Positions 24,545 through 32,955 of a stretch of DNA of 64,000 nucleotides are shown piece after piece; within the stretch, counting starts at the first letter, position 1; every line of letters starts with the position of its first letter. This DNA is from Holophagaceae bacterium (GTDB lineage: Bacteria > Acidobacteriota > Holophagae > Holophagales > Holophagaceae), in contig JADKKO010000001.1 in assembly GCA_016720465.1 (NCBI GenBank), positions 868,001 through 932,000 of the forward strand, written 5' to 3'. The position numbers and the translations under genes were made by a program. The notes under the pieces are model-generated. The model saw only the letters and a list, made by a program, of their open reading frames with translations, did no database searches and had not been told where the DNA came from.

Positions 24545-27500
24545 CGCTCAGGGCAGCTTGGCTCGGCCACTGGAAACCCCCATGGCCGTTGACCCGCGGA
24601 CGCAAATGGGGCGACCTTCCCTGGGCGCTCTTCGCCATCAGCGAAGCCTGGTTGATGGGTGGCCGAAATGGCCGCTGGCCACGGTGCGAATGGGAGGCCC
24701 GGCGTCCCTTCGGCCCGCGCCCGACTTCGCTTCCTGGACAGTGGGATGCGCAACCCGCCCATGAATGGATTTCGCTGTTGCGCCACGGCAGCGCCAAGAT
24801 CCCCGCGCAGGTGAAGGGCCCCAAGGACGACCCGCTGCTCACCTGGTGCTGGTCCGCCCTGCTGGAAGGCGATGGCGCCCCCTTCATGGCCTATGGCTCC
24901 GTGCTGTTGGACCGGGCCACGCGGCAGCGCTGGATCCCGCTGCTGGGCGCGGCGGATGGCTCCGGCAGGCTCCACCTTCCGCCCTTCCTTGATGTGCTCG
25001 TGCCGGAAGCCTATAAAAACCTGCCGCAGGATTGGTGGCCTTTTCTGCTGCGGTCCCTGGATGCTGACGGCAATCTGTTGCCCGAGGGCGCGCTGGGTGA
25101 GGTTCCCTTCGACCGCCTGCGCCCTTTCCTCGGCCAATTCTCCCTTAGGGAATTGCCGGACTCGCTGCGCGATTGCGTGGGCGCAAGCTGGCTGCAAGAA
25201 CTCAGCGACGGCCAATGGATGATCGCGCCCCAGGTGCGCGCCTTCGCGAGGGGCGGAGGACCCTCCACCGGGTTGTGCCCGGCATCCCTGGCGCTTGGGG
25301 ATGAACCAGATGGCAGCTTTCGCGAACTGCTGGATGGCGGTGTCCCCTCGAAGCATCCCGATGGTTGGACGTCCATCATCAGCGCTGATCTTTCCGGGTC
25401 ACCTCGACCCTCCTGTCCCGGGCCGAGCAACGACCCGACCTGGGACCGGCTGCGGGTGCGATGGGGGGCAGACCTCCCAGAAACCGTGGCCGGCTATCCC
25501 GGCTGGGGAAGCTGTGCGCATCCTTGCTCTGATCCCTTCCATTGGATGGCAGAAGGCCGGCGTGCCTATTTCGCCCAGGATCTCGAAACCGCCCTGCACG
25601 CCTTCACCTTGGCCCATGCCCACTTTGAGCGGTTGGATTCGCCGTTCTGGAGTGACCGCGCCGCGGCCAATGCCGAACTGGCGGCGCTGCATTGGGCTGA
25701 CCACCAGAATTTGCCTTTCTGGCAGAACGCACAGGCTAAGCCGCTGAGCCCCTTCAAAGAATTGAACGAGGTGAACCGGCTCATCGTCGGAGGTGATTGG
25801 AAAACAGCTTTGAACCGATTGCGCGCACTGACGGAAATCTTCCCCGAGGAACCCCACGCATGGGTGCTGATCGGTCAGCGTGGCCTTGAAACGGGCCGCC
25901 AGGACTGGATTCGCGAGGCCCTTCCACACGTCGCAGATGAAGGATCCAGACTGTTGTTCGAAGCTTCGCTAGGTGAAATGATCGAACCTCCGCCACCGGC
26001 TCTCCATCCAGAGCAGCGCCTGCTATGGGAGTTCCACCGCCTGCTTCGGGGCCATGCGGAATCACAAGATTTTTGGAGCGCATGGGGGGCCTGCCCCAGC
26101 CATTTTTTGCGGCTTGAAGCGGGCCTCGCCCTGCTCGAAGCGCGGGAAAGCGAACGGAATCCATCGGTGCTGCTGGCGCTTCAGGCCATCGCGGACCGCG
26201 CCGCCATGAAGCATCACCAGGATCGCCTCGGCCTCCTATGGCCCTCACCGGTATTGGGTTTGGAACAGGATCCAAAGGAATTGCTATGCCGCTGGCTCTC
26301 GGCGCGCGCCCGCCCGACCTGGCTGCTCTGGGGAGATCCCATGGAAACCATGGGCCATGGAGAGGTGCCGCCCGAGGGGCTGCTGAGCCGCCTGCGCCAG
26401 GACGGGCAGGTGGCGCCGTGCGAGCTGCGGGGATGGATCTGGTGGGGCTTCCCCTTGCACTGGGAAGGCGCCGCCGTGGGCTCGGCGCTGCTGGCCTTGA
26501 AACCCGGCGAGTCGTTGGAGCCGCCATTGGACCCGCAACTGCTTGCCCCATGGCTCGCGAAACTGAATCCCGGCGTCCGGCCTGAGCCCGTTCCCGAGGG
26601 CGGGGAACTGCTCATGGACGGCAGCGACCCCATGGCCACCCTGCTCCGCGAATTGGTGCGGGTGGCGCCATCGGAGCTCCCGGTGCTCATCCTCGGTCCC
26701 ACCGGCAGCGGGAAGGAACTCACCGCGCGGGAACTGCACCGGCGGTCCGGCCGGCCGGGTCCCTTGGTTCCCGTCAACTGCTCGGCCTTTTCAGAGAGCC
26801 TGATGGAATCGGAGCTGTTCGGCCATGTGAAGGGCGCCTTCACGGGCGCGGCATCGGATCGCAAGGGCGCCATCGAGAGCGCTCAGGCGGGAACGCTTTT
26901 CCTCGATGAAGTGGCGGACCTCTCGCCTCGCCTGCAATCCCTGCTGCTCCGGGTCATCCAGGAACACGAGGTGCGGAAAGTCGGCAGCGACCGCTCCGTG
27001 CGGGTGGATGTGCGCTTCGTGTCTGCGACCCATCGGCCCCTGGAGGAACTGGCCGCCGCCGGCGCCTTCCGGCGCGACCTGCTGTACCGCCTGCAGGGCA
27101 CCTCGCTGCGCTTGCCGAGTTTGAGGGAACGCAGCCATGAGTTCCCCTATCTGATGCCGCGGCTGGTTTCCATGATCGCAAAGGCGAGCAAGCGGAAAGC
27201 GCCGGAACTGGCCACCGGACTCGCCCAATCCCTGGCCAGGCTGCCCTGGCCCGGCAACGTGCGGGAACTCCGCCATGCCATCGAACGCGCGCTGCTGCGC
27301 TGCGGAGAGGGGCCATTGAAGCTGGAGCATTTCCCGGAACTCCAGCAGCCGGAATTCCAGTCGAGATCCTGGGAAGAGGCCACCCATGGCTTCCAGCGGC
27401 GCCTGCTGCTGGAAACCCTGCGCCGCTGCGGTTTCCGCGCTGCCGAGGCTGCAGAAACATTAGGCATCGCCCGCCCCGCCCTCTACACCGCCGCCAAGCG

Positions 27501-27555
27501 CCTGGACATCGATCTCGTGGCCGAACGAAGAAATTGGAATCCAGACGGGGCCTAG
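24541..27555 (+). CDS. Large sigma-54-dependent activator with long unknown N-terminal region
   Basis: The 1004-residue protein starts at GTG 24541, overlapping the aroA stop as GTGA, with GGAGG just upstream. The C-terminal third is a bacterial enhancer-binding protein: Walker A GPTGSGKE at about 719, the sigma-54 contact loop GAFTGA at about 765, Walker B TLFLDEVADL, the arginine-rich sensor segment, and a Fis-type helix-turn-helix at about 955-995 (AAEAAETLGIARPALY). The first 650 residues match no domain I know; they include a tetratricopeptide-like stretch around 340-440 and are rich in Trp and Pro. No receiver, PAS or GAF domain is visible, so the input may be protein-protein contact. 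Targets are unknown. Confidence 0.85.
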   Translation: MTLRAAWLGHWKPPWPLTRGRKWGDLPWALFAISEAWLMGGRNGRWPRCEWEARRPFGPRPTSLPGQWDAQPAHEWISLLRHGSAKIPAQVKGPKDDPLLTWCWSALLEGDGAPFMAYGSVLLDRATRQRWIPLLGAADGSGRLHLPPFLDVLVPEAYKNLPQDWWPFLLRSLDADGNLLPEGALGEVPFDRLRPFLGQFSLRELPDSLRDCVGASWLQELSDGQWMIAPQVRAFARGGGPSTGLCPASLALGDEPDGSFRELLDGGVPSKHPDGWTSIISADLSGSPRPSCPGPSNDPTWDRLRVRWGADLPETVAGYPGWGSCAHPCSDPFHWMAEGRRAYFAQDLETALHAFTLAHAHFERLDSPFWSDRAAANAELAALHWADHQNLPFWQNAQAKPLSPFKELNEVNRLIVGGDWKTALNRLRALTEIFPEEPHAWVLIGQRGLETGRQDWIREALPHVADEGSRLLFEASLGEMIEPPPPALHPEQRLLWEFHRLLRGHAESQDFWSAWGACPSHFLRLEAGLALLEARESERNPSVLLALQAIADRAAMKHHQDRLGLLWPSPVLGLEQDPKELLCRWLSARARPTWLLWGDPMETMGHGEVPPEGLLSRLRQDGQVAPCELRGWIWWGFPLHWEGAAVGSALLALKPGESLEPPLDPQLLAPWLAKLNPGVRPEPVPEGGELLMDGSDPMATLLRELVRVAPSELPVLILGPTGSGKELTARELHRRSGRPGPLVPVNCSAFSESLMESELFGHVKGAFTGAASDRKGAIESAQAGTLFLDEVADLSPRLQSLLLRVIQEHEVRKVGSDRSVRVDVRFVSATHRPLEELAAAGAFRRDLLYRLQGTSLRLPSLRERSHEFPYLMPRLVSMIAKASKRKAPELATGLAQSLARLPWPGNVRELRHAIERALLRCGEGPLKLEHFPELQQPEFQSRSWEEATHGFQRRLLLETLRRCGFRAAEAAETLGIARPALYTAAKRLDIDLVAERRNWNPDGA

Positions 27556-27575
27556 CGCCTAGCCGCGGCCTCGTC

Positions 27576-29381
27576 TCACGTCCTTCTTCCGAAGCTCCGC
27601 TCCAGTTCCCCCAGGGTGAGTTTCTTGATGATCGGCCGGCCATGAGGGCAAGTCTGCGGGACCTCGCAATCCATCAGGTCCTGGATGAGCTGCAGGGCCA
27701 GTTCCGGGGGGAGCACATGATGCTTCTTGATGGCGGCGCGGCAGGCGAGCTCGGCGTTGAGGTCCTTGCGGAAGGCGTCCAGATCCGCGCTGCCGCCCGC
27801 TTCCAGGCGATCCAGCAGATCCTCCAACAGCGACTGCGGGTCGCGGTCCGACAAGAAGTCCGGAAGGCCCCGCACCACCAGCGCTTCGCCGCCGAAATCC
27901 TCGGCCTCGACGCCCACGCGGTTCAATTCTTCCAGGAAAGGCCTCAGTCGGGACAAGGCCGCAGGCCCGAAGTGGACGACCTTGGGCGGCAACAGCGGTT
28001 GGACTGCCGGCCGATGATGGCGGAGAAACAGACGCTCGAACAGGATGCGTTCGTGGGCCACGTGCTGATCCAGGATCCACAATTCCGGATCGCCGTCGCC
28101 ACGGACTTCTGCGAGCAGGTAGGTGTTTTCGAATGCCCCGAGGTATTTGATTTCCTGGCCTGCCTCCACGTACCCCACGGATTCAGCAGCGCCCGTGGAG
28201 GATGTGCCGAAGGCGTATTCACGTTCCAGATCGGCCCCGGCACCCGGGTGGAAGGCCGACGCCAGCGCATCCACGGCCCCCCTCGCGCTTTCCTGCCAAA
28301 GGCGCGGGTGTTGCGGTTCCTGCCGTGCCGGCACCGGCAGCTCGAATTCGCTTTCCTGGGGTTTGGGCGGCATCTCCAGCACGCTCGCCAGGCCGCCCCG
28401 GAGCTGTTCCCAGGCTTCGCGCGCCGCGCGGCTCACGAAGGGAAAAATGCGGTTGGGCTCCCGGAACCGCACTTCGGCTTTCGTGGGGTGCACATTCACA
28501 TCCACGGCCTCGCTTGGAATCTCAAGGTAGAGGACCGCCGCCGGATAGGCGCCTTTCGGGAAGAAACCCTGCCAGGCCTCGGAAAGCGCCGCCAGCAGCA
28601 AGCGGTCGCGCACGCTCCGGCCATTCACGAAGAGATAAAGATGATTGCGGTCGCGGAAGCTCAGATCCGGTTTCGAGAGGTAGCCGTGAAGCGACCAGGG
28701 CGCTTCGCCGCTACGGAAAGGAACCATTCCCGACATTTTTTCGCCCAGCAACGGCCCCAACCGCGCACCGGCTTCCGCCACCGGCGGCAAGACCGTGGAC
28801 CCTCCGCGATCACTGCGCAACGTCCAATGGACATCGGGTGTCGCGAGAGCCAGGCGGGTAGCCACGCCCCATAGATGCGCATGCTCCGTGTCAGTGGATT
28901 TTAGGAACCGCTTCCGCGCAGGCAGCTGGGCGAAAAGATCGCGAATGGCCACCGTGGTGCCGCGGCTGCGGGGCGCCGGCTGGACCTCCTTGATGATCCC
29001 GAATTCCGAACGCAGGCGATGCCCGTCGCCTTCGTTTTCGGCGCTGTGCAGCTCGAAGCGGGCCACCGAGGCGATGGATGGCAGAGCCTCCCCGCGGAAT
29101 CCGAAACTCGAGAGATGGGTCAGATCCTCCGCCGTGCGGACCTTGCTCGTGGCGTGGCGTTCCAATGCCAGGTAGAGCTCGTCCCGCGCCATGCCGCAGC
29201 CGTCGTCCGCCACGGACAGCAACCGCTTCCCTCCTTCTTCCCAGGCGATCTCCAGCCGGGTGGCTCCAGCGTCCAGGGCGTTCTCCACCAGCTCCTTCAA
29301 GACTGACGCCGGCCGTTCCACGACCTCGCCCGCCGCGATCTGGTTCGCGACTTGATCGGTGAGAACGCGGATTTTCGGCAT
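27576..29381 (-). CDS. mutL: DNA mismatch repair protein MutL
   Basis: The 601-residue protein couples MutS mismatch recognition to strand incision. Its N-terminal GHKL ATPase shows ELVENALDAGA, DDGCGM and GFRGEALPSI. A variable linker covers about 335-410. The C-terminal domain keeps the endonuclease metal motif as DQHVAHERILFE (consensus DQHAx2Ex4E), plus ACRAAIKKH and CPHGRPII, so it should be a nicking MutL of the MutH-independent type. The gene converges on the sigma-54 activator with 20 bases between stops. GGAG sits very close to the ATG. Confidence 0.96.
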   Translation of the reverse strand: MPKIRVLTDQVANQIAAGEVVERPASVLKELVENALDAGATRLEIAWEEGGKRLLSVADDGCGMARDELYLALERHATSKVRTAEDLTHLSSFGFRGEALPSIASVARFELHSAENEGDGHRLRSEFGIIKEVQPAPRSRGTTVAIRDLFAQLPARKRFLKSTDTEHAHLWGVATRLALATPDVHWTLRSDRGGSTVLPPVAEAGARLGPLLGEKMSGMVPFRSGEAPWSLHGYLSKPDLSFRDRNHLYLFVNGRSVRDRLLLAALSEAWQGFFPKGAYPAAVLYLEIPSEAVDVNVHPTKAEVRFREPNRIFPFVSRAAREAWEQLRGGLASVLEMPPKPQESEFELPVPARQEPQHPRLWQESARGAVDALASAFHPGAGADLEREYAFGTSSTGAAESVGYVEAGQEIKYLGAFENTYLLAEVRGDGDPELWILDQHVAHERILFERLFLRHHRPAVQPLLPPKVVHFGPAALSRLRPFLEELNRVGVEAEDFGGEALVVRGLPDFLSDRDPQSLLEDLLDRLEAGGSADLDAFRKDLNAELACRAAIKKHHVLPPELALQLIQDLMDCEVPQTCPHGRPIIKKLTLGELERSFGRRT

Positions 29382-29418
29382 CGCTCCAGTCTAATCGGCC
29401 TGTGGGCTGTTGGCGTTG

Positions 29419-29549
29419 GGCTATCAGCTATCAGCAATGAGCAATGAGCTGACATGGAGGCGCCTCCGGCGAGCCATTAGTAAGGTCGCGGCCTTTGGCC
29501 GCATCCCCATAAAGCTGACACTCATGGCTCATGGCTCTCACGATGGATT
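29419..29549. repeat. Inverted array of (A/C)ATGAGC units around a 12-base palindrome
   Basis: The left arm carries GCTATCAGCTATCAGC then CAATGAGCAATGAGCTGACA. The centre holds the perfect palindrome GGAGGCGCCTCC. The right arm (from about 29513) has AGCTGACACTCATGGCTCAT then GGCTC, the inverse of the left unit. The array fills the gap between mutL and the membrane protein gene and overlaps that gene's last codons by about a dozen bases. It may act as a terminator for the flavin operon, which ends here. Confidence 0.65.
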
Positions 29550-30005
29550 CAGCGAGACATCCCCGTCCGGGACTTCCACGACCCGCGGCTGCTTCAAGGC
29601 CGCCAACTGGTGGATGCCGTAACCGGCCAGGAACAGCAGATTCAAGACGCCGTGGATCCAGGCGAAGGCCAACCGTGAATTTGGTTCCACGGCCACCTGC
29701 ACGGCGTAGCCGCTCAGCAGCATGGGAGCCAGGATCAGCGCGAGCGCAACGCCGGTCGCCCGGCCGCCGGGCCGGCCGCTGCGCCACATGGGCAGCACGT
29801 GCCCTCGCACCAGCATTCCCAGAGTGAAGACCAGCAGGGGGCCTGCGAGGACGTGCAGATGCTGCAGCGTGGCTTGCAGGGGATGCGCTTCCAACCCGAA
29901 CTCCCCCGCGCGCTGCCCGTAGTAGCGCAGCCATCCGTAGAGCAATCCGGTGGCGCCCGTGAGCAGCGCGGCGAGGTTCAGGCTCCAGCGTTCCAGGCTT
30001 GTCAT
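29538..30005 (-). CDS. Small four-helix membrane protein, possible b-type cytochrome
   Basis: The 155-residue protein has four predicted membrane helices (about 8-28, 50-72, 84-104, 112-134). Helix 2 region carries His49, His51 and His69; helix 4 carries His118 and His132 with 13 residues between them, the spacing used by many b-type haem ligands. I therefore suggest a small cytochrome b-like quinol oxidase subunit; this is inference from spacing, and the family is not one I can name (DUF4405-like proteins are the nearest in style). Its start overlaps the FMN-binding protein stop by four bases, so it is the last gene of the apbE operon. Confidence 0.7.
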   Translation of the reverse strand: MTSLERWSLNLAALLTGATGLLYGWLRYYGQRAGEFGLEAHPLQATLQHLHVLAGPLLVFTLGMLVRGHVLPMWRSGRPGGRATGVALALILAPMLLSGYAVQVAVEPNSRLAFAWIHGVLNLLFLAGYGIHQLAALKQPRVVEVPDGDVSLNPS

Positions 30006-30520
30006 TTTTTTTCACCGTAGAGAACCTGCCAAAGCGCCAGGCAGCGGCGGGAGGCGCTGGTGAGGGCGTTGGCCGTGAGGGTCGCTCCGCTTAGAGGGCG
30101 GATGCCATGCTTGAGGCTCAACTCGTCATCCAATTTGCGGCCCGCGAGCTGCTGCTTCCAGGCCTCCTTCGCCATGTATTCCTGAGGCTCGTGGAACTGG
30201 ATGACCTCCACGCGAAGCACCCGGCCTTCGCTCGATACCGCCACCATCACTGTTTCATTCAGCGTCCGCACGCGGTGCGTATCGAAAAAGGCCACTCCCA
30301 AGGCCTTGCCATCCTTCGCGGCCTCGTAGGCGATCCACCAAAGACCCGGCAGGTCCTCCTTCGAGAGCTGCTTCACCTTTGTGCCCTGGGCCTCGGTGAG
30401 GAAGTGTTCCTTCCTTGTGAACGTGGCTCCGGGGAAAGCGAGTTTCAATGCGCCTTCCCGTGTCGGCAGAGCCGCCGCCAGGGATGTGGCTGCCATGAAG
30501 ACGAGGACGGCGGTTCGCAT
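30002..30520 (-). CDS. Exported FMN-binding domain protein with flavinylation motif
   Basis: About 172 residues. A signal peptide (MRTAVLVFMAATSLAAALP) is followed by a single FMN-binding domain like that of RnfG/NqrC. The C-terminal motif RPLSGATLTANAL (SGAT at 144-147) is the known site at which ApbE links FMN through phosphoester to the threonine, here Thr147. Since apbE is in the same operon, covalent flavinylation is highly likely. The protein would sit in the periplasm as an electron carrier. The start at 30520 has GAGG upstream; an ATG nine codons earlier lacks one. The gap to the upstream porin gene is seven bases and it overlaps the downstream gene by four. Confidence 0.9.
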   Translation of the reverse strand: MRTAVLVFMAATSLAAALPTREGALKLAFPGATFTRKEHFLTEAQGTKVKQLSKEDLPGLWWIAYEAAKDGKALGVAFFDTHRVRTLNETVMVAVSSEGRVLRVEVIQFHEPQEYMAKEAWKQQLAGRKLDDELSLKHGIRPLSGATLTANALTSASRRCLALWQVLYGEKK

Positions 30521-30527
30521 GGGGACC

Positions 30528-31850
30528 TCAGAAGTAGTATCCGACACCGAGGTTGAACTGGTTGCGTCCGGTCCCGGCCCCGTTCCGGATGCGGTTCATG
30601 TCGGCCTTCATCGCGACCTGGGGAATGGGTTTGTACACCACGCCGTAGGTGAGCACCTTCTGATCCAGGGCCTTGTCCAGCGTGACCCCGGCAGCGGCCT
30701 TCGCCTGGGGATTCAGGGATTCCGTGCGGATGAATGGGATGAGAGCCTGCTTCGAGCCCACGAGGCCGAGCACGTCATAGCCCATTTCCAGGTAGTGCCC
30801 TTTCTGCTCCGTCCCCAACTGGCGGGCAGGATTCGTGGCCGCGAGGGCCGAGAGGCCATTCTCGTTGTGGCTGCCGCGAACCACGAGGGCCCGGGCCTGG
30901 AAGCCCTGGAACCGGACCTCGCCATGGAAGTCGAAGACCTTCGTGGTCAGGTTCGGAAGGCCGTCGGCCTGCTGGCTGTTCCCGTGGTAGAAGCTGATGC
31001 CCAACAGCGCGCCGGGAACCGGATTCCAGTCCAGGCGGCCCGCCCAGGCGAGGCTCTCGGCCAGGGCCGCCGCGCCATTCTGGCGGCCGCCGCGGATGCC
31101 GCTCTTGGTGAAGCGCGAGGCATCCAGTCCATTCACCAGGTAGAGGCGGTAGCTGAAATTGGCGGGCAGCTCGCCGTGAACGCCGACGCCGTTCTCGCGC
31201 CAGGTGCTGGGGATCAGCTGCTGCTCCACGAAGGGCCGCTTGGCGCCAAGGAAGGTGGGGGGCTCGTGCATTTCGTTGATGAAGCCCATGGGCACGAGCA
31301 TCATGCCCGCCCGGACATTGAAGGCCCTGGTGACAAGGAAGTCCAGGTAGGCGAACTCCACGGCCACCTCGCCCGGCTCTTTCTGTTTCACATCGGTGAC
31401 ATTGGCGCCGGTCTTGGTCACGTTCTGGGCACCGCTGGTCTTGGCGTGCTCGAATTCGATCTCCGCGTTGAAGACGATGCGCTCGTTGAACTTGAATCCC
31501 AGGTAGATGATCTGGCGCGCGAAATCGAGGCCATTGGACTTCGGGCTGTAAGTTCCGTTCTCCACCTTGGAGTCGAAGTTCTCGTAGACCATTTCGCCGT
31601 AGCCGCCGATGGAAAGGCCGCCCTTTGTCTCATAGACCTTGGAAGCCGCGGGGGCAAGGCCATGCTTTCCTTCCCCCTTGGCCACGGACACTTGGGAACC
31701 GGTCTTCTGGGCTTCCAGCTCATTCGTCAGGATGTCCAGTTTCCGCTCAAGGTCGGCGATCCGTTTCTCTGTTTCCGGTTTGGGGGCCTCCTGGGCAGAG
31801 GCCGGCCCTGCCAACAAGGCCAGGGCGAAGATGGTCAGCAACTGCTTCAT
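30528..31850 (-). CDS. Outer-membrane porin with N-terminal coiled coil
   Basis: The 440-residue protein begins with a signal peptide ending in PASA-QEAPK, a short coiled coil (RIADLERKLDILTNELEAQ) and then a beta barrel with many alternating strands. It closes with NQFNLGVGYYF, whose terminal Phe is the usual outer-membrane insertion signal. The layout resembles phosphate-selective porins of the OprO/OprP type, common in metal-reducing bacteria, and the coiled coil would reach into the periplasm. The ATG at 31850 overlaps the apbE stop as ATGA. Its place between apbE and the flavoprotein suggests a role in moving an electron acceptor, ion or shuttle across the outer membrane. Confidence 0.87.
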   Translation of the reverse strand: MKQLLTIFALALLAGPASAQEAPKPETEKRIADLERKLDILTNELEAQKTGSQVSVAKGEGKHGLAPAASKVYETKGGLSIGGYGEMVYENFDSKVENGTYSPKSNGLDFARQIIYLGFKFNERIVFNAEIEFEHAKTSGAQNVTKTGANVTDVKQKEPGEVAVEFAYLDFLVTRAFNVRAGMMLVPMGFINEMHEPPTFLGAKRPFVEQQLIPSTWRENGVGVHGELPANFSYRLYLVNGLDASRFTKSGIRGGRQNGAAALAESLAWAGRLDWNPVPGALLGISFYHGNSQQADGLPNLTTKVFDFHGEVRFQGFQARALVVRGSHNENGLSALAATNPARQLGTEQKGHYLEMGYDVLGLVGSKQALIPFIRTESLNPQAKAAAGVTLDKALDQKVLTYGVVYKPIPQVAMKADMNRIRNGAGTGRNQFNLGVGYYF

Positions 31851-32815
31851 GGTTTCTCCATTGGAATTGGATTGGGATGCATGGCTGCGAAGGCCGGGCT
31901 CATGCGCGTCCGCCCACTGTTGAGCAAAAAGATCGCGGCGATGGCGTGGCGCTTGGCCCAGGCGAGCCCGCGCGCAGGCCCCATCACGTACAGGGCCGTG
32001 GAAAGGCAATCGGCCTCGAAGGCCGAGGGGGCGATGACGGAGACACTGCCCCAGTCAGCGCAAGGCCGGCCATTCCGCGGGTCCACGATGTGGCTGCCAT
32101 GCTCCGACAGGCCACTGCTGGCCAGGCTCGCATCTTTCAGCGCGATGGAGAATCGAGGCCGTGTCCGGTCCTTCGGGTCAGCGATGGAGACCTCCACCGT
32201 CGGCCCGAAGGCCATCAACTGGCCCCCGAAATCGAGAAAGCCTGAACGGATGCCGGAATGGGCGAGCCGGGCCCTCATGCGGTCCAAGGCATACCCCTTG
32301 GCGAAACCGCCCTCATCAATGCCGGCGCCCTGTCTCAATCGGGCGGCACCACGCCGATAGCTCAAGCGAAGATGCCGGGCACCGCTGGCGGCGCGGGCCT
32401 CGGCCAACTCCGATCGGGATGGCTTGCGTCCGCCCTCCCGTATTCCGTACGCAGAGAGCAATCGGAACAATAGGGGATCGAAAGCCCCTCCCGTGCGGTG
32501 GCTCTGGCCGCGGGCCCGATCGAGCAGATCAAGCCACTCCCGATCCAAAAGCACCGCCCGCCCATCCGCTTGATTCAATCGGCTGAATACACTGTCCGGT
32601 TTCCAGGTGGAGCAGGCCGCTTCGATGCGGTTGCATTCGATGAATGCCGCTTCGGAAGCCGATGCGAGCTGTTCCTGTGCCCCACCTTCAATTCTCAGCG
32701 AAAGCCGTGTCCCCATGGCCAGGACTTCACGGTGGAATCCCGGCTCCTGGGCCGGGGTCAGGCCCGAGAGGAGCAGGGCGAGGGTCACGGGGGTGATGGT
32801 GCGAAGGCGGAGCAA
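31847..32815 (-). CDS. apbE: FAD:protein FMN transferase
   Basis: ApbE cleaves FAD and attaches FMN to a Ser/Thr of target proteins in the periplasm. The 322-residue protein has an N-terminal signal (LALLLSGLTPAQ) and the family landmarks MGTRLSL, AFDPLLFRLLSAYG, IDEGGFAKGYALDRM and SGFLDFGGQLMAFG, followed by HIVDPRNGRP and the C-terminal Asp/Ser/Thr metal-binding segment EADCLSTALYVMG. The start codon is TTG at 32815 with AGAGG six bases upstream. It is the first gene of a four-gene operon whose third gene is its probable target. Confidence 0.94.
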   Translation of the reverse strand: MLRLRTITPVTLALLLSGLTPAQEPGFHREVLAMGTRLSLRIEGGAQEQLASASEAAFIECNRIEAACSTWKPDSVFSRLNQADGRAVLLDREWLDLLDRARGQSHRTGGAFDPLLFRLLSAYGIREGGRKPSRSELAEARAASGARHLRLSYRRGAARLRQGAGIDEGGFAKGYALDRMRARLAHSGIRSGFLDFGGQLMAFGPTVEVSIADPKDRTRPRFSIALKDASLASSGLSEHGSHIVDPRNGRPCADWGSVSVIAPSAFEADCLSTALYVMGPARGLAWAKRHAIAAIFLLNSGRTRMSPAFAAMHPNPIPMEKP

Positions 32816-32839
32816 GGAAACCTCTGTTGAGACTGAGAC

Positions 32840-32864
32840 TCTATCAATAATAGATTCCGGTCAA
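32840..32864 (-). promoter_or_regulatory. Likely apbE promoter with a 15-bp 7-1-7 inverted repeat operator
   Basis: TTGACC at 32864-32859 fits a -35 box for the minus strand. Just inside it, 32840-32854 reads TCTATCAATAATAGA, a seven-one-seven inverted repeat with six of seven bases paired, the geometry of Fur-family sites although not the E. coli consensus. The repeat falls where a repressor would block the -10 region (TAGAGT, 15-base spacer). It is also in the leader of the divergent peptidase gene. Identity of the regulator is inference. Confidence 0.45.
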
Positions 32865-32955
32865 GCATAAATTGGGACCTCTTCTCTTTTTGTGCATTTC
32901 GTCACTGCGGGGGTCTTCGATGCCTCGCTCACAATCCCTCAGGCACACTGATTGG

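Noticed and set aside
23851..25356. 501-codon minus-strand frame across aroA and the sigma-54 activator
   Set aside because: It crosses two well-supported genes and reads as low-complexity Ala/Arg/Pro/Ser.
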